Of a stretch of DNA of 64,000 bases, positions 12,316 through 24,419 are shown piece by piece. Both the position numbers and the translations under genes were made by a program. Each line of letters starts with the position of its first letter. The first letter of the stretch is position 1. The notes under the pieces are model-generated. The model did not search any database, was not told the DNA's origin, and worked only from the letters and a program-made list of their open reading frames with translations. The stretch is from Nageia nagi. Its lineage: Eukaryota > Pinophyta. The stretch spans positions 44,950,001 through 45,014,000 of the forward strand of contig JBITNC010000001.1 of assembly GCA_050084985.1 (NCBI GenBank), read 5' to 3'.

Positions 12316-13876
12316 TGACGAAGAGTAAGCTATCTTTCCCCTGGGGTCTCATAATCACAATACACAACCATAATTTTAAGAAAACATCACACTCATAATA
12401 TTCACAAAAGTAATAAATAGCCACTTATTGTAAGTGGGCAAAGCATTATCTATTTGTATTATCATATGTGAAAGCATCTTACAAATCTAGGCAAATTTGC
12501 TAAAATGTTTGACCTTTTTAATTTCTAACAATTTACCATTTATACATCTTTCTCCATTATTTTATGGTTGTATCTTATTAATATACATAATTACATATCT
12601 TGGATGTAAATACCAAAGAAAACTATTCATAATAAATACTAAAACTATGTTAGATTACATAATGAACAAGTACCAACAACACAACTATCTAAGAATTTGT
12701 AATTTTTGAATAGTCATGTCCATAGAGCTACAATCCTTCTGACATGTTGCTGACTACTCCTTCTTTGGCCTTGTAGTTGATTGAAAATGGCATTATATCT
12801 GATTGAATGAGTACTTATCTACAATTTAATAGGTATGATCTGGTACTATGCTCTATCGATAGCTATCTATTTCTCTATAACTATTGATGATGCATACTAT
12901 AGTTGTGAATGAATAGAGTAATGGGGATTTGTAAATAATATATCAACTTACTTTGAGAAGGAATTGCCACTATTATGTGGAAATGAATTGGATTTGACAC
13001 ATTAATAGGGCCTTGAGGGTCAAACACTTAAGATAAAGTGGACCCAAGTGTTACTTCTTTCCCATTACTCTTTTCTCAATTTGGTGGGCCTTATTTCCTT
13101 TTTTTGGGCTTTATTAATGATCTTACTCTTCCAATACCCATTGAGTTTTGCAAAACACTATGATGTAATTACTCAAAATCTATGGGCTCTATTTGATATC
13201 TTCATGAATCTTCACTTGCCATTACTTATTCTGGGACCCATTGATTTTTGTTAAAAACTATGACATCATTACTCAAAATTAATGGGCCTTATTTAATATC
13301 TTCATGAATCTTCACCTGCCATTACTTATTCTAGGACTCGCTAATTTTTTCCAAAAACTATGATGTCATTTCTCAAAATTAGTAGGCTCTATTTGATATC
13401 TTTGTGAATCTTCACCTACTATTACTTATTTTAAGACTTACTAATTTTCACCAAAAACTATGATGGCATCACTCAAAATTAGTGGGCTCTATTTGATATC
13501 TTAGACCAACATTTACATAACTCCTAGACACTTTGTATTTACATAACTCTCAAACACTTTGTATTTACACAACTCTCAAATACTTTATATTTACATAACT
13601 TCTGGAAACTTTGTATTTACATAACTCCTAAAAACTTTGTCAAGAATTTTACAAGGCAAAATATCTAAGATAAATACTTATATAATAGCTGGATTATATA
13701 TACAATAGCCAGCTGTTAATAACTCCCAAAATTCTTTAGATTAAGGGCTTATAGCAAATTCATATTTTATGTCAAAGGGGATAGAATTAAAATAGAAAGA
13801 ATTTATGAAAAGAATGAAAGAAGAAAAGAATGATAATGTATTACCCCAACTCAAAGTGTGATTTTGAAGGAATACA
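12316..13876 (-). repeat. E1 5' LTR (right copy)
   Basis: 1561 bp, TG...CA on the minus strand, matching 1-1597. It contains the 100-bp array at about 13080-13510 and the 27-bp array at about 13510-13640. The right edge is sharp: E2 sequence begins with ATAGG. Confidence 0.92.
13080..13640. repeat. 100-bp and 27-bp tandem arrays in E1 right LTR
   Basis: CAAAAT words recur at 13174, 13274, 13374 and 13474, again exactly 100 bp apart. A run of ACACTTTGTATTTAC-type units spaced about 27 bp follows. The same number and spacing as in the left LTR shows that both arrays predate this insertion. Confidence 0.85.
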
Positions 13877-14540
13877 ATAGGAAAAAGGGATGTTTCTCAT
13901 TGGGTCTATTTATAACTATTGAATCACTAAGTGGGTCAAACTATCATGGAGCTATTCTTCTTTAACTTGGTCAAGCCATTGAAGAAATGGAAATGAAAGG
14001 GCTCAGAGTGCCATTGGATCCTCAAATTTTTGAGAAAGAGCATCAACAACTACATTCTTGCTACCCTTTCTATACATAATCTCATAATCATAACTCAAGA
14101 GTTTAGGAATTCACTTTTGTTATTCCATAGTGGAGATGCATTGTTATAGGAAGTATTTTAAACTATGGTGGTCAATTTTGATGATAAAATGGTGACCAAT
14201 GAGGTAGGGTATCCAACACTAAATGACAAGAATGATTGTAAGAATTTATTTTTCATAAGTGGATTTAGCCAAGTTTCTACCTAAGAGAACCTTTCTTATG
14301 AAATCCAAGGGTCACCCTTCTTGCATTAGCATGGATCTAATTTTGAACCTAGAGGTATCATTATTAAGGATGAATATTTTGGAGAAATTTAGTATGGAAA
14401 ATACTGAAGTAAAGTAGATGGTAACCTTCAATTGATGAAAGGATTATTATGTAACTACTGACCAAGTGAAGGTATTCTTCTTAAGAAAAGCTATGAGTGG
14501 GACTGCAATCTTTCTATAATCTTTCACAAACTTATGATAG
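13877..14540 (-). pseudogene. E2 RNase H and linker, decayed
   Basis: Minus-strand frames read EFLNS and YDYEIMYRK-like, then a DALSRK-like stretch and WLDQVKEE near 13950. This is the gypsy RNase H tail that normally leads into the integrase zinc domain. Two or three stops occur where W or Q is expected. The reading is cut at 13877 by the E1 LTR. Confidence 0.65.
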
Positions 14541-15338
14541 TACCTTATCAATCCAAGGAAGCCCTGTAAGCTCTTCAAGGATTTAGGAATAGGCCAAGTT
14601 TATTTATTCTCAATATTCAATGGGTCCACCTTGACACCTTCTTCTAAAATGATGTATCCAAGGTACTCAAGATCTTGTCTACCAAAGGAACATTTAGAGC
14701 ACTTAGCATACTACTAATTCTTGTGGAGGATTTGCAAGGTATGATTTAACTAGGAAATGTGATCCTCTCAAGTTTTATTGTAGATTAAAATATCATTAAA
14801 GGAAACTAAAATAAATTTTCAAAGATAAGGGTGGAATACCTAGTTCATCAAAATCTAGAAGGTAGAAGGAGCATTAGTAAGGATGAAGGGTATTGGTAAG
14901 AACTCATAATGATCTTCATATGTGTGAAAAACATTTTGTGGATATCTTCTTTGTGAAGAGAGATTTGATGGTACCTAAATAAAAGATCTAATTTGGAAAA
15001 ATATTTTGCACCATGGAGTTCATCTAATAGTTCATTAATAACTAGAATGAGAAGTTATCCTTGATGTTGATTTTATTCAGAGCTCAAAATTCAATGCACA
15101 TCTACCATGACCCATATTTTTTGCAAACTAATCGAACAAGAGAAGAGTAAGGGCTCACACTTGGGTGAATGATGCTAGCTTTGAATATGTCTTCTATAAG
15201 CTTTTCTATTTCATCCTTATGTAGGAAGGGGTAGTGGTAAGGCTGAATGTTGGGTGGTTGACTCCTAAGGATTAATTGAATTGTATGATCATGAGGAAAA
15301 TGGTGTGGTAAATTACGGGGTTCCTCAAAGATACCCAT
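14540..15338 (-). pseudogene. E2 reverse transcriptase, decayed, active site D changed to N
   Basis: 15102-15338 is open and reads HDHTIQLILRSQPPNIQPYH and EKLIEDIFKASIIHPSVSPY, the start of gypsy [13 protein letters not shown] follows past two stops near 15090-15060. The catalytic loop near 14790 reads FNDILIYNKT where FDDI is expected: the first aspartate is N, a G-to-A change. Then YAKCSKCSFG, EYLGYIILEEGVKVDP and LQGFLGLIRYYHKFVKDY follow down to 14540. The motif spacing is that of chromovirus-type RT. Confidence 0.82.
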
Positions 15339-15349
15339 ATAAAGGGAAA

Positions 15350-15900
15350 GTACTTGTTGTAATTCATGTACTTATGGTGATTCTTGCAAGACTAAATGAA
15401 TAAAGAATAGTTTTCCCACCATTCCCTTACTTCCTTTCTTCAATAGTTTCTCCATAAGATGAGAATTAATAATTTGTGATTTCCTCACCTTAATTCCTTT
15501 AAGAGTGTATATATTCTCATCAACTTTGAATTACATCCACATCTTATGAAAATCCCAAAGAAAAGGGCCCAATATCATCATCCATTATATACCAAGGACC
15601 ACATCCTACCTTCCTAATGGTAGAACATACATGTTGCTTTGCATATTGTAGTCACCCATACTGATCTTGATATTGTAACACCATCCTTTGTAATCAATTT
15701 TTCCTCCATTCCCTATAATCACCTCAAAATTATTCTATGGATAGATATAAGAGTGGTTCTTTTTGTCCACACCAAGATCCATAAAATTATGAGTGCTTCC
15801 TAATTCAAGCAATATTATTAATAGTTTCCTCTTGAAACATTCTCAAACTTTCAAGGTTTATGGATATGTAAACCCATAAAGGGCATTTCAAGAAATTTCA
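15350..15900 (-). pseudogene. E2 aspartic protease, decayed
   Basis: A minus-strand frame at about 15830-15600 reads LLELGSTHNFMDLGV, where gypsy proteases have D-S-G-S-T-H-N-F, so the catalytic D is lost. NMYVLPLG and VVLGI-like stretches follow, the conserved flap and C-terminal parts. Several stops interrupt it. Confidence 0.7.
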
Positions 15901-15952
15901 TAAATAACTTTAGCAAGTTGGTCTGATTCTCTTTGATATCTCCCATAGCATC

Positions 15953-16490
15953 TCAAAAACCTCTTCTGGTGGTTCCACAAGGGAATTTGCATCCAAGACA
16001 TATAGTTTTAAGTGTCACAATGATGGTTTGGTGCAAAGTTTTCTTCTCAATTATAACAAAGCTCTTTTTTCTTATGCTCCTCCATCTCAATAGGAGATAA
16101 TCTCTTAACCAACAGGGAGTGTGATGGCTTGTGACCACTATGAGAAGTTTGTGGTTTCCAAATGGTTTGCTTGGTGTTTTTTCATTGTACACTAAACTTA
16201 TCCTCTTCCAATTTGGTAAGCCCCATTACTGCTATCATGTTGCTAGGATTGAACATTTTGACTTCCACTTGCATTTCTTCCTTTATCCCATTTATGAAAC
16301 AACTATGAAAGAATGCCTCATCTAATCCTTCAGTATAATTAGCAAGCTTTTCAAATTTAGTTTAATATTCTCTTACTATAGTCATTTGGCACAATTTAGT
16401 GAGGGTACTTGTGAAATATTCAAAATCACTAGGACCAAATCTAACTATTCTATTTTCTAAGATTCTAACTATTCTATTCCTACACATATT
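15953..16490 (-). pseudogene. E2 gag C-terminal half with broken zinc knuckle
   Basis: Near 16440-16200 the minus strand reads RIVRFGPSDFEYFTSTLTKL, then FEKLANYTEGLDEAFFHS and SNMIAVMGLTKLEEDKF, all typical of the chromovirus capsid. Near 16090-16030 EMEEHKKKELCYN precedes a stop and then NHHCDT, a CCHC knuckle whose second cysteine position is lost. The N-terminal half of gag is missing beyond 16490, with a short TTCTAACTATTCTATT duplication at the edge. Confidence 0.7.
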
Positions 16491-19400
16491 TATAGTCCTC
16501 CTACCCTAACCTTAATCAATCATTCAATACAAAATGGTGACTCACCTTACAAATATGTTAGTCCCTTTACATTTAATATAAGATAATATTTGAATTAATG
16601 AACTACTATAATCTAAGTAAATGTTAAGATATAGGATCCTAATAGAGTAACCGAGGATGGTGTAGCTTGAAAGCATTATTCTATTTGGAATAATTCTTCT
16701 AGGCTACACCCTTTTAAAAAAAATATGATAACTATGTGATGGTTTTGAACCACCTTATATATACATAAAATGTTAGTTACAACCATAAATTTTAAAAATA
16801 ATGAGGTAAGTTTAGGGGTAGTTTTAGCTTCTTGCATTGGTTGATAGAGGAAATTTAAAACTATTAGTATATTTCATAAGGAGGTTGTTTTTGTGTACCA
16901 TATAATAGTAGGTATTAACAACTACCTTAGAAAGGGTACTTTTGATGGTAGCCTCATGGGTAGCAGGTGGATAACTAGCTATAAAGATAATAAGTGGTGA
17001 TTTAAAACCATCCCCAAAAGCCATTTTTTATATAATAGTATTTAATCTCATAAATACAAGGTTATAATAATACTAATATATAGTGGTAAAATGTCTCTTT
17101 GCATTTGGAGAGGAAACATCCACTTTAACATTAATATATTAGATCTCAATATGATTTTATTATGACATTGACATCATATATCATAATTAGCCCCATTGAG
17201 GTTAACTTCATTAAAACAATTTTGAAAAGAAATTATTTATCCAAGTTTACTTCATTTTAGGATGCTTTTCTTAATTAAATTAAGCATTTATAAAAAGGAA
17301 TTAGTGGCATCAAATTTTTTGATCATTCAACATATTTTTAAAAAAGGTTGGTGTATAAAATTTTTACCCATTTCCATTTTATAGAAGTACCATTGTAATG
17401 AGCACTTGTCATTTATACAAGTTATCATTAAGATAAGTTATGTAGTTTTATGATATGAAAGTATTCTTTTGATGAGTACTTGTTACATATTCAACATATT
17501 TTATATGCTATCATATCGCATTATACACATGATATCTTAATAAATCCATAAACCATCAAATTCTAAGTTGACTATGTAATTAATTAAATATATACAAGCT
17601 ACAAGCCTTAAGAAATAAAACCTAACTTTACTATGTCACGTAGTCAATATGTATAAGCTAAACAAAAATGGCAACATGAGTATTCCACCTATTTAAGATG
17701 CATAGACCCCAAAATGCTAACTTATATACAAGTCATAAGTCTCAAGGCATAAAAGCCAACTTGACTATGCAATAAGTAAAGATGCATAAGTTCTTATTCA
17801 TTTATAAACATGTTAATTTGAAGGTTTAAGGTCTCCAAAAACAAAATTATAGACTATATGGAGAACAAATCACAAAATACCAACTTGCACTTGTCACAAG
17901 TGAAAATGTATATATCCTTATCCATTTACAAACAAGTTGATTTAGAGGTTTATGGTCTCCAACAACAATATTGTATCTTGGATAAGGAATATATCCATTA
18001 ACAAATATATAGACATGGATATAGCTTATAAACATGGAAGTAAATAATGTGATTTAAATCCATAAACATGGATATAAAATTCTCAAAAAAGAAGTAAATA
18101 ATATGGCATTAATTCATAAACATGGATATAAATTCCTAAAATGAAAGTAAAAATATATTTATACTTACCATTAAGGATTAAGATAATCATAAAAAATATA
18201 TATTTACCATCATAAACATGTATATATAAGTAACAATAAAATTATATGATAAACATAGTTGTTACATTATATAAATTATGATTGTAATATTACAAATATT
18301 TTATCATTATGTGCACAGAAAATTGATAGGTAATACATCATTAATGGTGATAACATTTTTATTTGTACATAATCATTAATGTTGATATGTAAAATATAAT
18401 CCTATGCACAATAATAATGGTGATATATGACATACCAACCTATACACAATAAATAATCATGATATGCGAGATATCCACATTTGCTCAAACAATATTGGTG
18501 ATATGCTAGATATCCACCTTTCCATAATCAAAACTAGAAGGAAGTTTACACAACCATCCTTCCCATTCTAATCAAATGTAATAGTTTATAATTTTATTTT
18601 TAACTCACAACATGTACATCAAAATATCACATGTGCATAATAGCAACAATGATAAAAAAAATATCTATGTGTGCACAAAAAATAGAGTGATAAAGATTGA
18701 TATCAATATATGCATAATAGTTTAATTTGGATAAATTTTACACAAGTTTTCACTCCAACAAAAAATGCAAAACATAAAATTTTAGATAAAATTTATACAA
18801 CTATTCAACCAAAGATAAAAACTATGCTCAATGATTCAAATGTGGAGAAAGTTTACATAACTTTCCACTCCAACAAGGATATAAAAAATGTGCACATTTG
18901 AGGATAAATGTTTTATTCATTTAAGGATATAAAGAAACTTGTGCACAATAATTCAAATGTGGAGAAATTTTATAGAGCTTTTCACTCCAACAAGGATATT
19001 TACACAACCAAAATTTTGAGAATAAATTTTCATCCAACCAAGGATATTTAAAAATGTGCAAAATCAATCAATGAATATAGTGTACAAAGTAAAATTTGAA
19101 ATAAGTTTACACAATTTTTACCTTCAAATAATATGCATAAAAAATCTATTTTAAAAGTTTAAAAAATTATTCATTTCAACTAAGGATATCAAAAGAATAC
19201 ACGTACACACACACACAATCTAGTGATATCAAAAAATGTATAATCTAATGAACATCTAAGATTTTGAGGAAAAAAATTCCATTAAATCAAAGAAAATGTA
19301 CATAATAATTCTTTTGATCAATAAATACACAAATACTTATATAAAAAAAATCCATAAAGAAATTATCCAATTTGCTAAATATGGTATCAAAACATATTAG

Positions 19401-20099
19401 AGATATACATCAATCTTTTAGCAAAAAAACTATAGGTAAGACCTAACTATATGATAAAGTAATTCATGGTTTACCTTTTATATGTGAAGCCATGCTATCA
19501 TCGATCCTTGGTTGTGAATCTCAGTCAACTAGAACCCTAATGTCCACACTAATATACATGTCCATGATGCTATTTCAAAACCTAGAATTCATGCTCACAT
19601 AGGTGGTCATGTTGATCTTCTTGGTTCTATTGTTTGTGGGGTTTGCACATCAAGGTCACATAGTTTGGCAATTTTTAGTTTATATATAATAAGCTTCTCT
19701 CAAGTAAGTATTTATAGTTATGTAGCTATCTCTTGATCCCTTTCTCATTAGTGCATTGATGTTATGTTTATCCAATAGTATAATTATTACTTTATTTATT
19801 TCCATTCTATTATACTTCATATTATTGTTCTTATGATCAAATGTGAATGTTTAGCATAGTTTCTACCTAGTTTAATATTAGAGGTTACTAAAACATTCAA
19901 TATATTAGCACCCACCTTTTATAGCATATCCATATCTTAATTAAGGTTTGAAAGTGCTCTTGAATCTACCATATTAAAAAAAAAAACTCAATTTTTCATT
20001 TTTAGGGCATCATATTTATATGGAATTGTTCATAGTAAGCCCTAGATTTTGTTTCTCATAATACATTATTGCTTTTAAATTTTTTAGGTGTTTCTATTT
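16491..20099. repeat. gene-free AT-rich stretch with diverged tandem repeats
   Basis: No ORF here shows a recognisable protein; short ones (16824-17024, 17847-18035, 18710-18901) are unsupported. From about 17540 to 19350 related phrases recur: GGTTTA(T/A)GGTCTCCAA at about 17825 and 17950; GTGATATGC and GATATCCAC near 18430-18520; ATTCAAATGTGGAGAAA at 18834 and 18951, 117 bp apart; CACTCCAACAAGGATAT near 18860 and 18990. It may be an old LTR or leader of E6, but I cannot prove that. Confidence 0.5.
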
Positions 20100-20450
20100 T
20101 CTTTTTGGTAGAATTTTATTTTTGGTCTAAAATTTCAATTTTGAACCTAATTTTTGAAATATTTATGCATGTTTATGCCTTAGAACTTTGCACAAATCTT
20201 ATATATTCATGATAGATAATTTTTAGAAAGTGAGATTAGGTTTATTTGCATGCATTTTCATGGAATTGTGAGTTGAAGGATTTTTAATGGAATTTCATTT
20301 TTGCATAAAACTCTAGATTTTGAGCCTAATTTTTAAATATTTGGTGGGTTTTAATGCTTATAAGTTTTCCTAAACCCTATATATTCATGATAGAAATATT
20401 TTAGAAGATGAAATTGAGATTATTGCATGCATTTTTCTTAGTTTTTTGGT
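20100..20450. repeat. about 180-bp tandem duplication left of E3
   Basis: GAATTTTATTTTTGG at about 20111 and GAATTTCATTTTTGC at about 20290 start two related units. Both contain TATATATTCATGATAGA and TTGCATGCATTTT. A weaker third start seems to continue across the E3 insertion at 52417, which supports 20457 and 52417 having once been adjacent. Confidence 0.65.
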
Positions 20451-20452
20451 TA

Positions 20453-20457
20453 AGAAA
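20453..20457. other. E3 left target-site duplication AGAAA
   Basis: AGAAA immediately before the E3 left LTR, repeated at 52412-52416. Confidence 0.75.
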
Positions 20458-21173
20458 TTATCCAAATTGGATCATGTTAGATTTATCTTTGTAGGAGAAA
20501 TACTCATTCTAGAGGTATCTATGCTTGGAGATTGATCAAAAAATGAAATTTGAAGGTGATTGGTACATTGTTAATAGCCTAAGTATACTATTTTTAGGAT
20601 ATTAATAGCCTTTATTTTGATGATTCTATAGTGGAAGTTGAAGGGGCATTAACAATTTAGACAGTTGAGCAATTTGGAATCATCAATTGACATCTTGGAG
20701 ATGTTTCTAGGCCTATTAAAGGCATGCTACTCTCTTGATTCTTCAATATTAGCTTACAGAGTTTTAGAATTTTAGAATTGTAAAGATTTGAAGGAAGATC
20801 AAGAGCCATTCCAAAATTTTTGTGGTTCTAAAGTTGTTATTTTTTCTATAGGAGAATGCAGTTAGTGTTGTAGGATATGGTATTGACATTATTTTAATGG
20901 TGTTTCTATGTATGTATGCAATATTGTGATGTCCAAATATAATGAGAAGAGAAGACTCCAATTCCATGCTAAATTATCCCACATTGGGTGAACCAAGGTA
21001 AATCATTGTGTTGATCTTGTTGTGTGTGATTGAGATTATTAATTTATAGTTTTATATTATGCAATTTTGAATTTATATGCAATTTTATGGGTCTCGTAAT
21101 GGTGAATATTGTTTTGTTCAAATCTATAGGTGAGCATATGAGTATGCTATAAGTATCAAGTGATTATGGATCA
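20458..21173 (+). repeat. E3 5' LTR
   Basis: 716 bp. It starts TTATCC, probably decayed TGATCC, since it pairs with the terminal GGATCA. A TATA-like CTATTAAAG lies near 20713. The match to 51686-52411 is recognisable along the full length. Confidence 0.85.
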
Positions 21174-21175
21174 TG

Positions 21176-21187
21176 TGGTATCAGAGC
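21176..21187 (+). promoter_or_regulatory. E3 primer-binding site, initiator tRNA-Met type
   Basis: TGGTATCAGAGC two bases after the LTR end. This is the standard complement of the 3' end of plant initiator tRNA-Met, which primes minus-strand DNA. Confidence 0.92.
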
Positions 21188-21368
21188 TTGTGTTCACAAA
21201 ATTTGGAGTCAAAATTTTGGGGATTTTAGTCCACCAAAAATATGCTTTTTGATGTTCAAAAGGAGATCTCAAATATCATAATTTATTCTAGAGCATCCCA
21301 AGATTGTTCATAGGTGCAAAGTGATTGAAATGGATGATTTGGAGGAGCAATAGTCTATTATTTGTACC

Positions 21369-22379
21369 ATGAAGGATGTTGATTTTGAAAGGAGATTTTT
21401 AGTAATGGAGAATCATTTAGACTATTTGTATGATTTGTTGGCTATTGAAGAAAATGCAAATGTCAATAAGAGGCAACAAAATGAAGTTGCAAGACTTGGT
21501 GCATCATCTTCATCAAATCGAGTTCCATTCAAGGTGGAGTCCAAAGTGGATGTTCCTACTTTTGGTGGGGAGGTTGATGTAGATATTTTGAACAATTGGT
21601 TGAACCAATTAAAGGTTTATTTCCAAATTCATGGTTTTATAAATGATGTTGATAAAATCTCTTTATCTCTTTTGCTAGATTAAAGATAGGTGGACATGCT
21701 TTAGTTTGGTGGGAAATTCATGTAGAAACTCTTAGTTATGAACACTTATTGAAAGTATCTTCTTGGGTTAAATTTAAGAACTTGTTAAGAGATCAATTTT
21801 ATTTATTGGGACATCATAATAAATAATTAATGAAATGGAAATTCTTTAGTTAATAAAGAGGGAAAATAATTCAAGAATACAATACAAAATTTAGAAAATA
21901 AGCTACTTTGCTTGGGGTTTCTCTAAAATGTCCTCAAATTTTAATGAAGTACATTAGAGCTTTACATAGTTATTTGCCAAAGAATATCATGTTTCTTAAT
22001 CCTAATAATCTCGATCAAGTATGTGTGCAAACACAATACTTAGAGGAGGATGGTAAAATGGAGACAATATGATATATCCAAGAAGGCTTCTAATTCAAAG
22101 GGAGGACAACATAAAAGTAAATCTCAAGATAAAGGCAAAGGTAGAAAAGAAACTAAGATCACTAATATTTCAAAGAAATAAGGTGATAATATGCATTGTA
22201 TTCATTGTGATAAACATGGTCATGTTGATGATAAATGTTGGAAACTTCATCCAAAATTACATCCATATAAGAAAAAAAATAAAGAGAAGACTAATGCTAT
22301 GATCCAAAAATATGAGGATATTGAGGATAGCTTAGATGTTGATGAAAAATTGAATTGTTCAGCCATTCAAAAGGTGTAA
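21369..22379 (+). pseudogene. E3 gag with zinc knuckle, decayed
   Basis: The first open piece (21369-21683) reads an N-terminal coiled helix then KVDVPTFGGEVDVDILNNWL, the capsid entry. The middle (21690-22060) is broken by stops and shifts. The last part, 22069-22379, has a basic linker and CIHCDKHGHVDDKC, an intact CX2CX4HX4C knuckle, starting at about 22194. The start at 21369 is the first methionine of the longest open piece; an upstream start near 21331 (ATGGATGATTTGGAGGAGC) with one stop is also possible. The protein would have packaged element RNA. Confidence 0.82.
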
Positions 22380-22429
22380 GAAGATAAAGACATTGAAGAA
22401 CAAAATTTTTTTTTCCCATCTCATAATCC

Positions 22430-22740
22430 AAATTAAAAAACAAGAGTGGATTGCTGATCCTAGTTCTCTAGCAAATTTGATTTCAAAATATATGGTAAGT
22501 AATTTGGGATTGGAAAATTTCAACCATCCAAATCCATATCCTTTGGGTTGGATGCATCGCAATGCAAGTTTGAAAGTCACTAAATAATGTAAGTTGAAAT
22601 TTACTATTTGCAAAAAGTATATTGATGAAGTTATGGTTGAATTTTTTCCTTTAGACATTTTTGGTGTTATTCTTGGTAACCCTTATATGTAGGATAAAGA
22701 TGCTATTTATTACATAGGATTGAAAAAAATGTGATTTATG
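22430..22740 (+). pseudogene. E3 aspartic protease, decayed
   Basis: It reads WIADPSSLANLISKYMV, where D-S-G-S is expected, so the active-site loop is damaged. NPYPLGWMHRNASLKVTK, DEVMVEFFPLDIFGVILGNP and a trailing piece follow. The PLGW and VTK pattern is typical of chromovirus proteases. One stop lies at about 22587. Confidence 0.78.
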
Positions 22741-23049
22741 AAAGATGGAAAGGTATTTCTAGCTAGTACACATAAAATTTAGAAAAGTGTACCTTTGGTC
22801 ACTTCCATTATGGTAAAATACCTTGTAAATGCTTCTAAAATGTTTTTGTTGATCATGGTGAAAACTAGAGCTTTTGGTGAGGTGAATATCATGCTATTGG
22901 TAACATAAAACACTAATTTTAGGTGGTTAAAAATATGTAAAAGGGAAGAGCATATGCAAAAATTGGTTTGAGAGTTTATTGACTTATTTGCAGAGCCACA
23001 TGTATTACCTCCTATGTGGGAAATACAATATGATATTCAATTGTTACTT

Positions 23050-23815
23050 TATGCTTTATTACCCAACATAGCTTTGTATCAGTAATTAGTTTTGGAGAAA
23101 GAGGAGATCAAGAGATAGATTTAGGAGTTGGTTGATCAAGGTTTGATCATACCAAGTACATCTCCATATAGATCACTTATTTTTTTGATTCCCAAAAAGG
23201 ATCAAACTTGGAGGATGTACTTTGAATATAAAGCTCTTAAGAAAATCACCATAAAAAATTGCTATCCTTTGCCTCAAATAGATGATCTTTTGGATCAATT
23301 GCAAGGGACAAGATTATTCACTAAGCTAGACCTAAGGAGTAGATATCACCAAATTCAAATCAAGGAGGAGGATATTTGGAAGACCACTTTCAAGATAATA
23401 CAAGGCCTATTTGAGTGGCTTATTTTTCCATTTAGTTTTTTCAATGCATTGATTACATTTATGATGGTAATGAATGGTGGGCTTTGTCTATTTATTGATT
23501 CTTTTGTTGTTGTATACTTGGATGATATTCTTATTTATAGTTCTACTTAGGAAGAACATATTATAAATCTTAGACAAGTGTTTCAAGCTTTACATAGGGA
23601 AAACTTATTGTTGAAACATTCAAAATTTGAGTTTGACAAAGAGTATTTGGTGTATTTGGGCCATGTTATTAGTCATAGACATCTTAAGATAGATCCTAGT
23701 AAAGTAAGTGCTATAGGAGATTGGAAAAATCCATCTAATGTAACTAAAGTAAGGAGTTTCTTAGGGTCTACCCAATATTTGAAAAGGTTTATTATTAATA
23801 TTTTTCATATTGCTT
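23050..23815 (+). pseudogene. E3 reverse transcriptase, few stops
   Basis: The best preserved gypsy RT in the window. 23128-23550 reads GLIIPSTSPYRSLIFLIPKK, LDLRSRYHQIQIKEEDIW and VVVYLDDILIYSST, so YLDD is intact. A TAG where W is expected precedes EEHI, and 23578-23817 continues with YLVYLGHVISHRHLKIDP and VTKVRSFLGSTQYLKRFI. The next stop, TGA, stands where R is expected. All fits single C-to-T losses. Confidence 0.92.
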
Positions 23816-24310
23816 GACCTTTACATGATATAATCGATAATAGGCAAGTGTTCTAATGGGGGAAAAAACAAAAAATATTTTTGATACCTTGAAGCAAAAT
23901 ATTGTTAGTGCACCTATGCTAGCACTTATTGATTTGCAAAAGCCATTTGAAATGAATAATGATGCAAGTGATTATGCCATGGGGGCCATTTTTTTATAAG
24001 GAGGTAAACCAATTTGCTATCATTTCGAAAAATTTAGTGGGACCAATTTTGAATTATTCTACTTATGATAAGGAAATGTATGCATTGGTTCAAGCTATTA
24101 AAAAGTGGAAATATTACTTAATGGGGAAAGAAAAAATCATTCATACTAGTCTCAACCATTAAAGTACTTACAAACTCAATCAAAATTGCAAAAAATTAGA
24201 CACTATAGATGGATGAATTTTCTACAACAATTTCATTTTGTGATCAAATATAAGAAAGGAATACAAAATAAGGTTGTTGGCATACTTTCTAGACCACTAT
24301 ACCTACAAAT
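23815..24310 (+). pseudogene. E3 RNase H, decayed
   Basis: Frames read NYSTYDKEMYALVQAIKKWK (24050-24110), the core helix of gypsy RNase H, and HYRWMNFLQQFHF-like and YKKGIQNKVVGIL-like pieces after a shift. The first catalytic region near 23950 is shifted. Confidence 0.78.
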
Positions 24311-24419
24311 GCCACATTAATAATAATGTGCAACATTGAAGTTAATCTATTAATAGTGTGCAAATAGAGCCCAATGATTTCCCTCTTAAAGCTTAAATCT
24401 CTTCTTTTTCTTTGAGTCA

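Larger units (their letters stand above)
1..13876 (-). mobile_element. E1: non-chromoviral Ty3/gypsy LTR retrotransposon
   Basis: A nearly complete element on the minus strand: 5' LTR (right), gag, protease, RNase H-like domain, RT, RNase H, integrase, a decayed extra ORF, 3' LTR (left). The left LTR starts about six bases outside the window, judged by alignment to the right LTR, so the TSD cannot be checked. The LTR ends read TG...CA. The element interrupts the linker between RNase H and integrase of another minus-strand gypsy element (E2). Every coding part has many stops and shifts. The LTRs differ at many positions, so this is an old copy. The lineage is inferred from gag, integrase and the extra ORF; it resembles the Athila/Tat side of the family rather than chromoviruses. 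Confidence 0.88.
13877..16490 (-). mobile_element. E2: gypsy (chromovirus-like) fragment, cut by E1
   Basis: Minus strand: truncated gag, protease, RT, RNase H. The linker that should lead into integrase stops exactly at the E1 LTR edge (13876/13877), so E1 inserted there and the integrase half lies left of the window. The upstream end fades out in gag near 16490. No LTR of this element is visible. All domains have stops. Confidence 0.8.

Noticed and set aside
16824-18901. Short ORFs in the gene-free tract
   Set aside because: Length expected by chance in AT-rich DNA with repeats; no motif.
17540-19350. CRISPR-like or satellite array
   Set aside because: Repeats are too diverged and irregular, and this is a plant genome; no conserved repeat-spacer structure.
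20475-20475. E3 LTR start at TGTTAGAT
   Set aside because: The two LTRs remain alignable about 17 bp further out, the LTR end GGATCA predicts a TGATCC start, and only the outer boundary gives a matching TSD (AGAAA).
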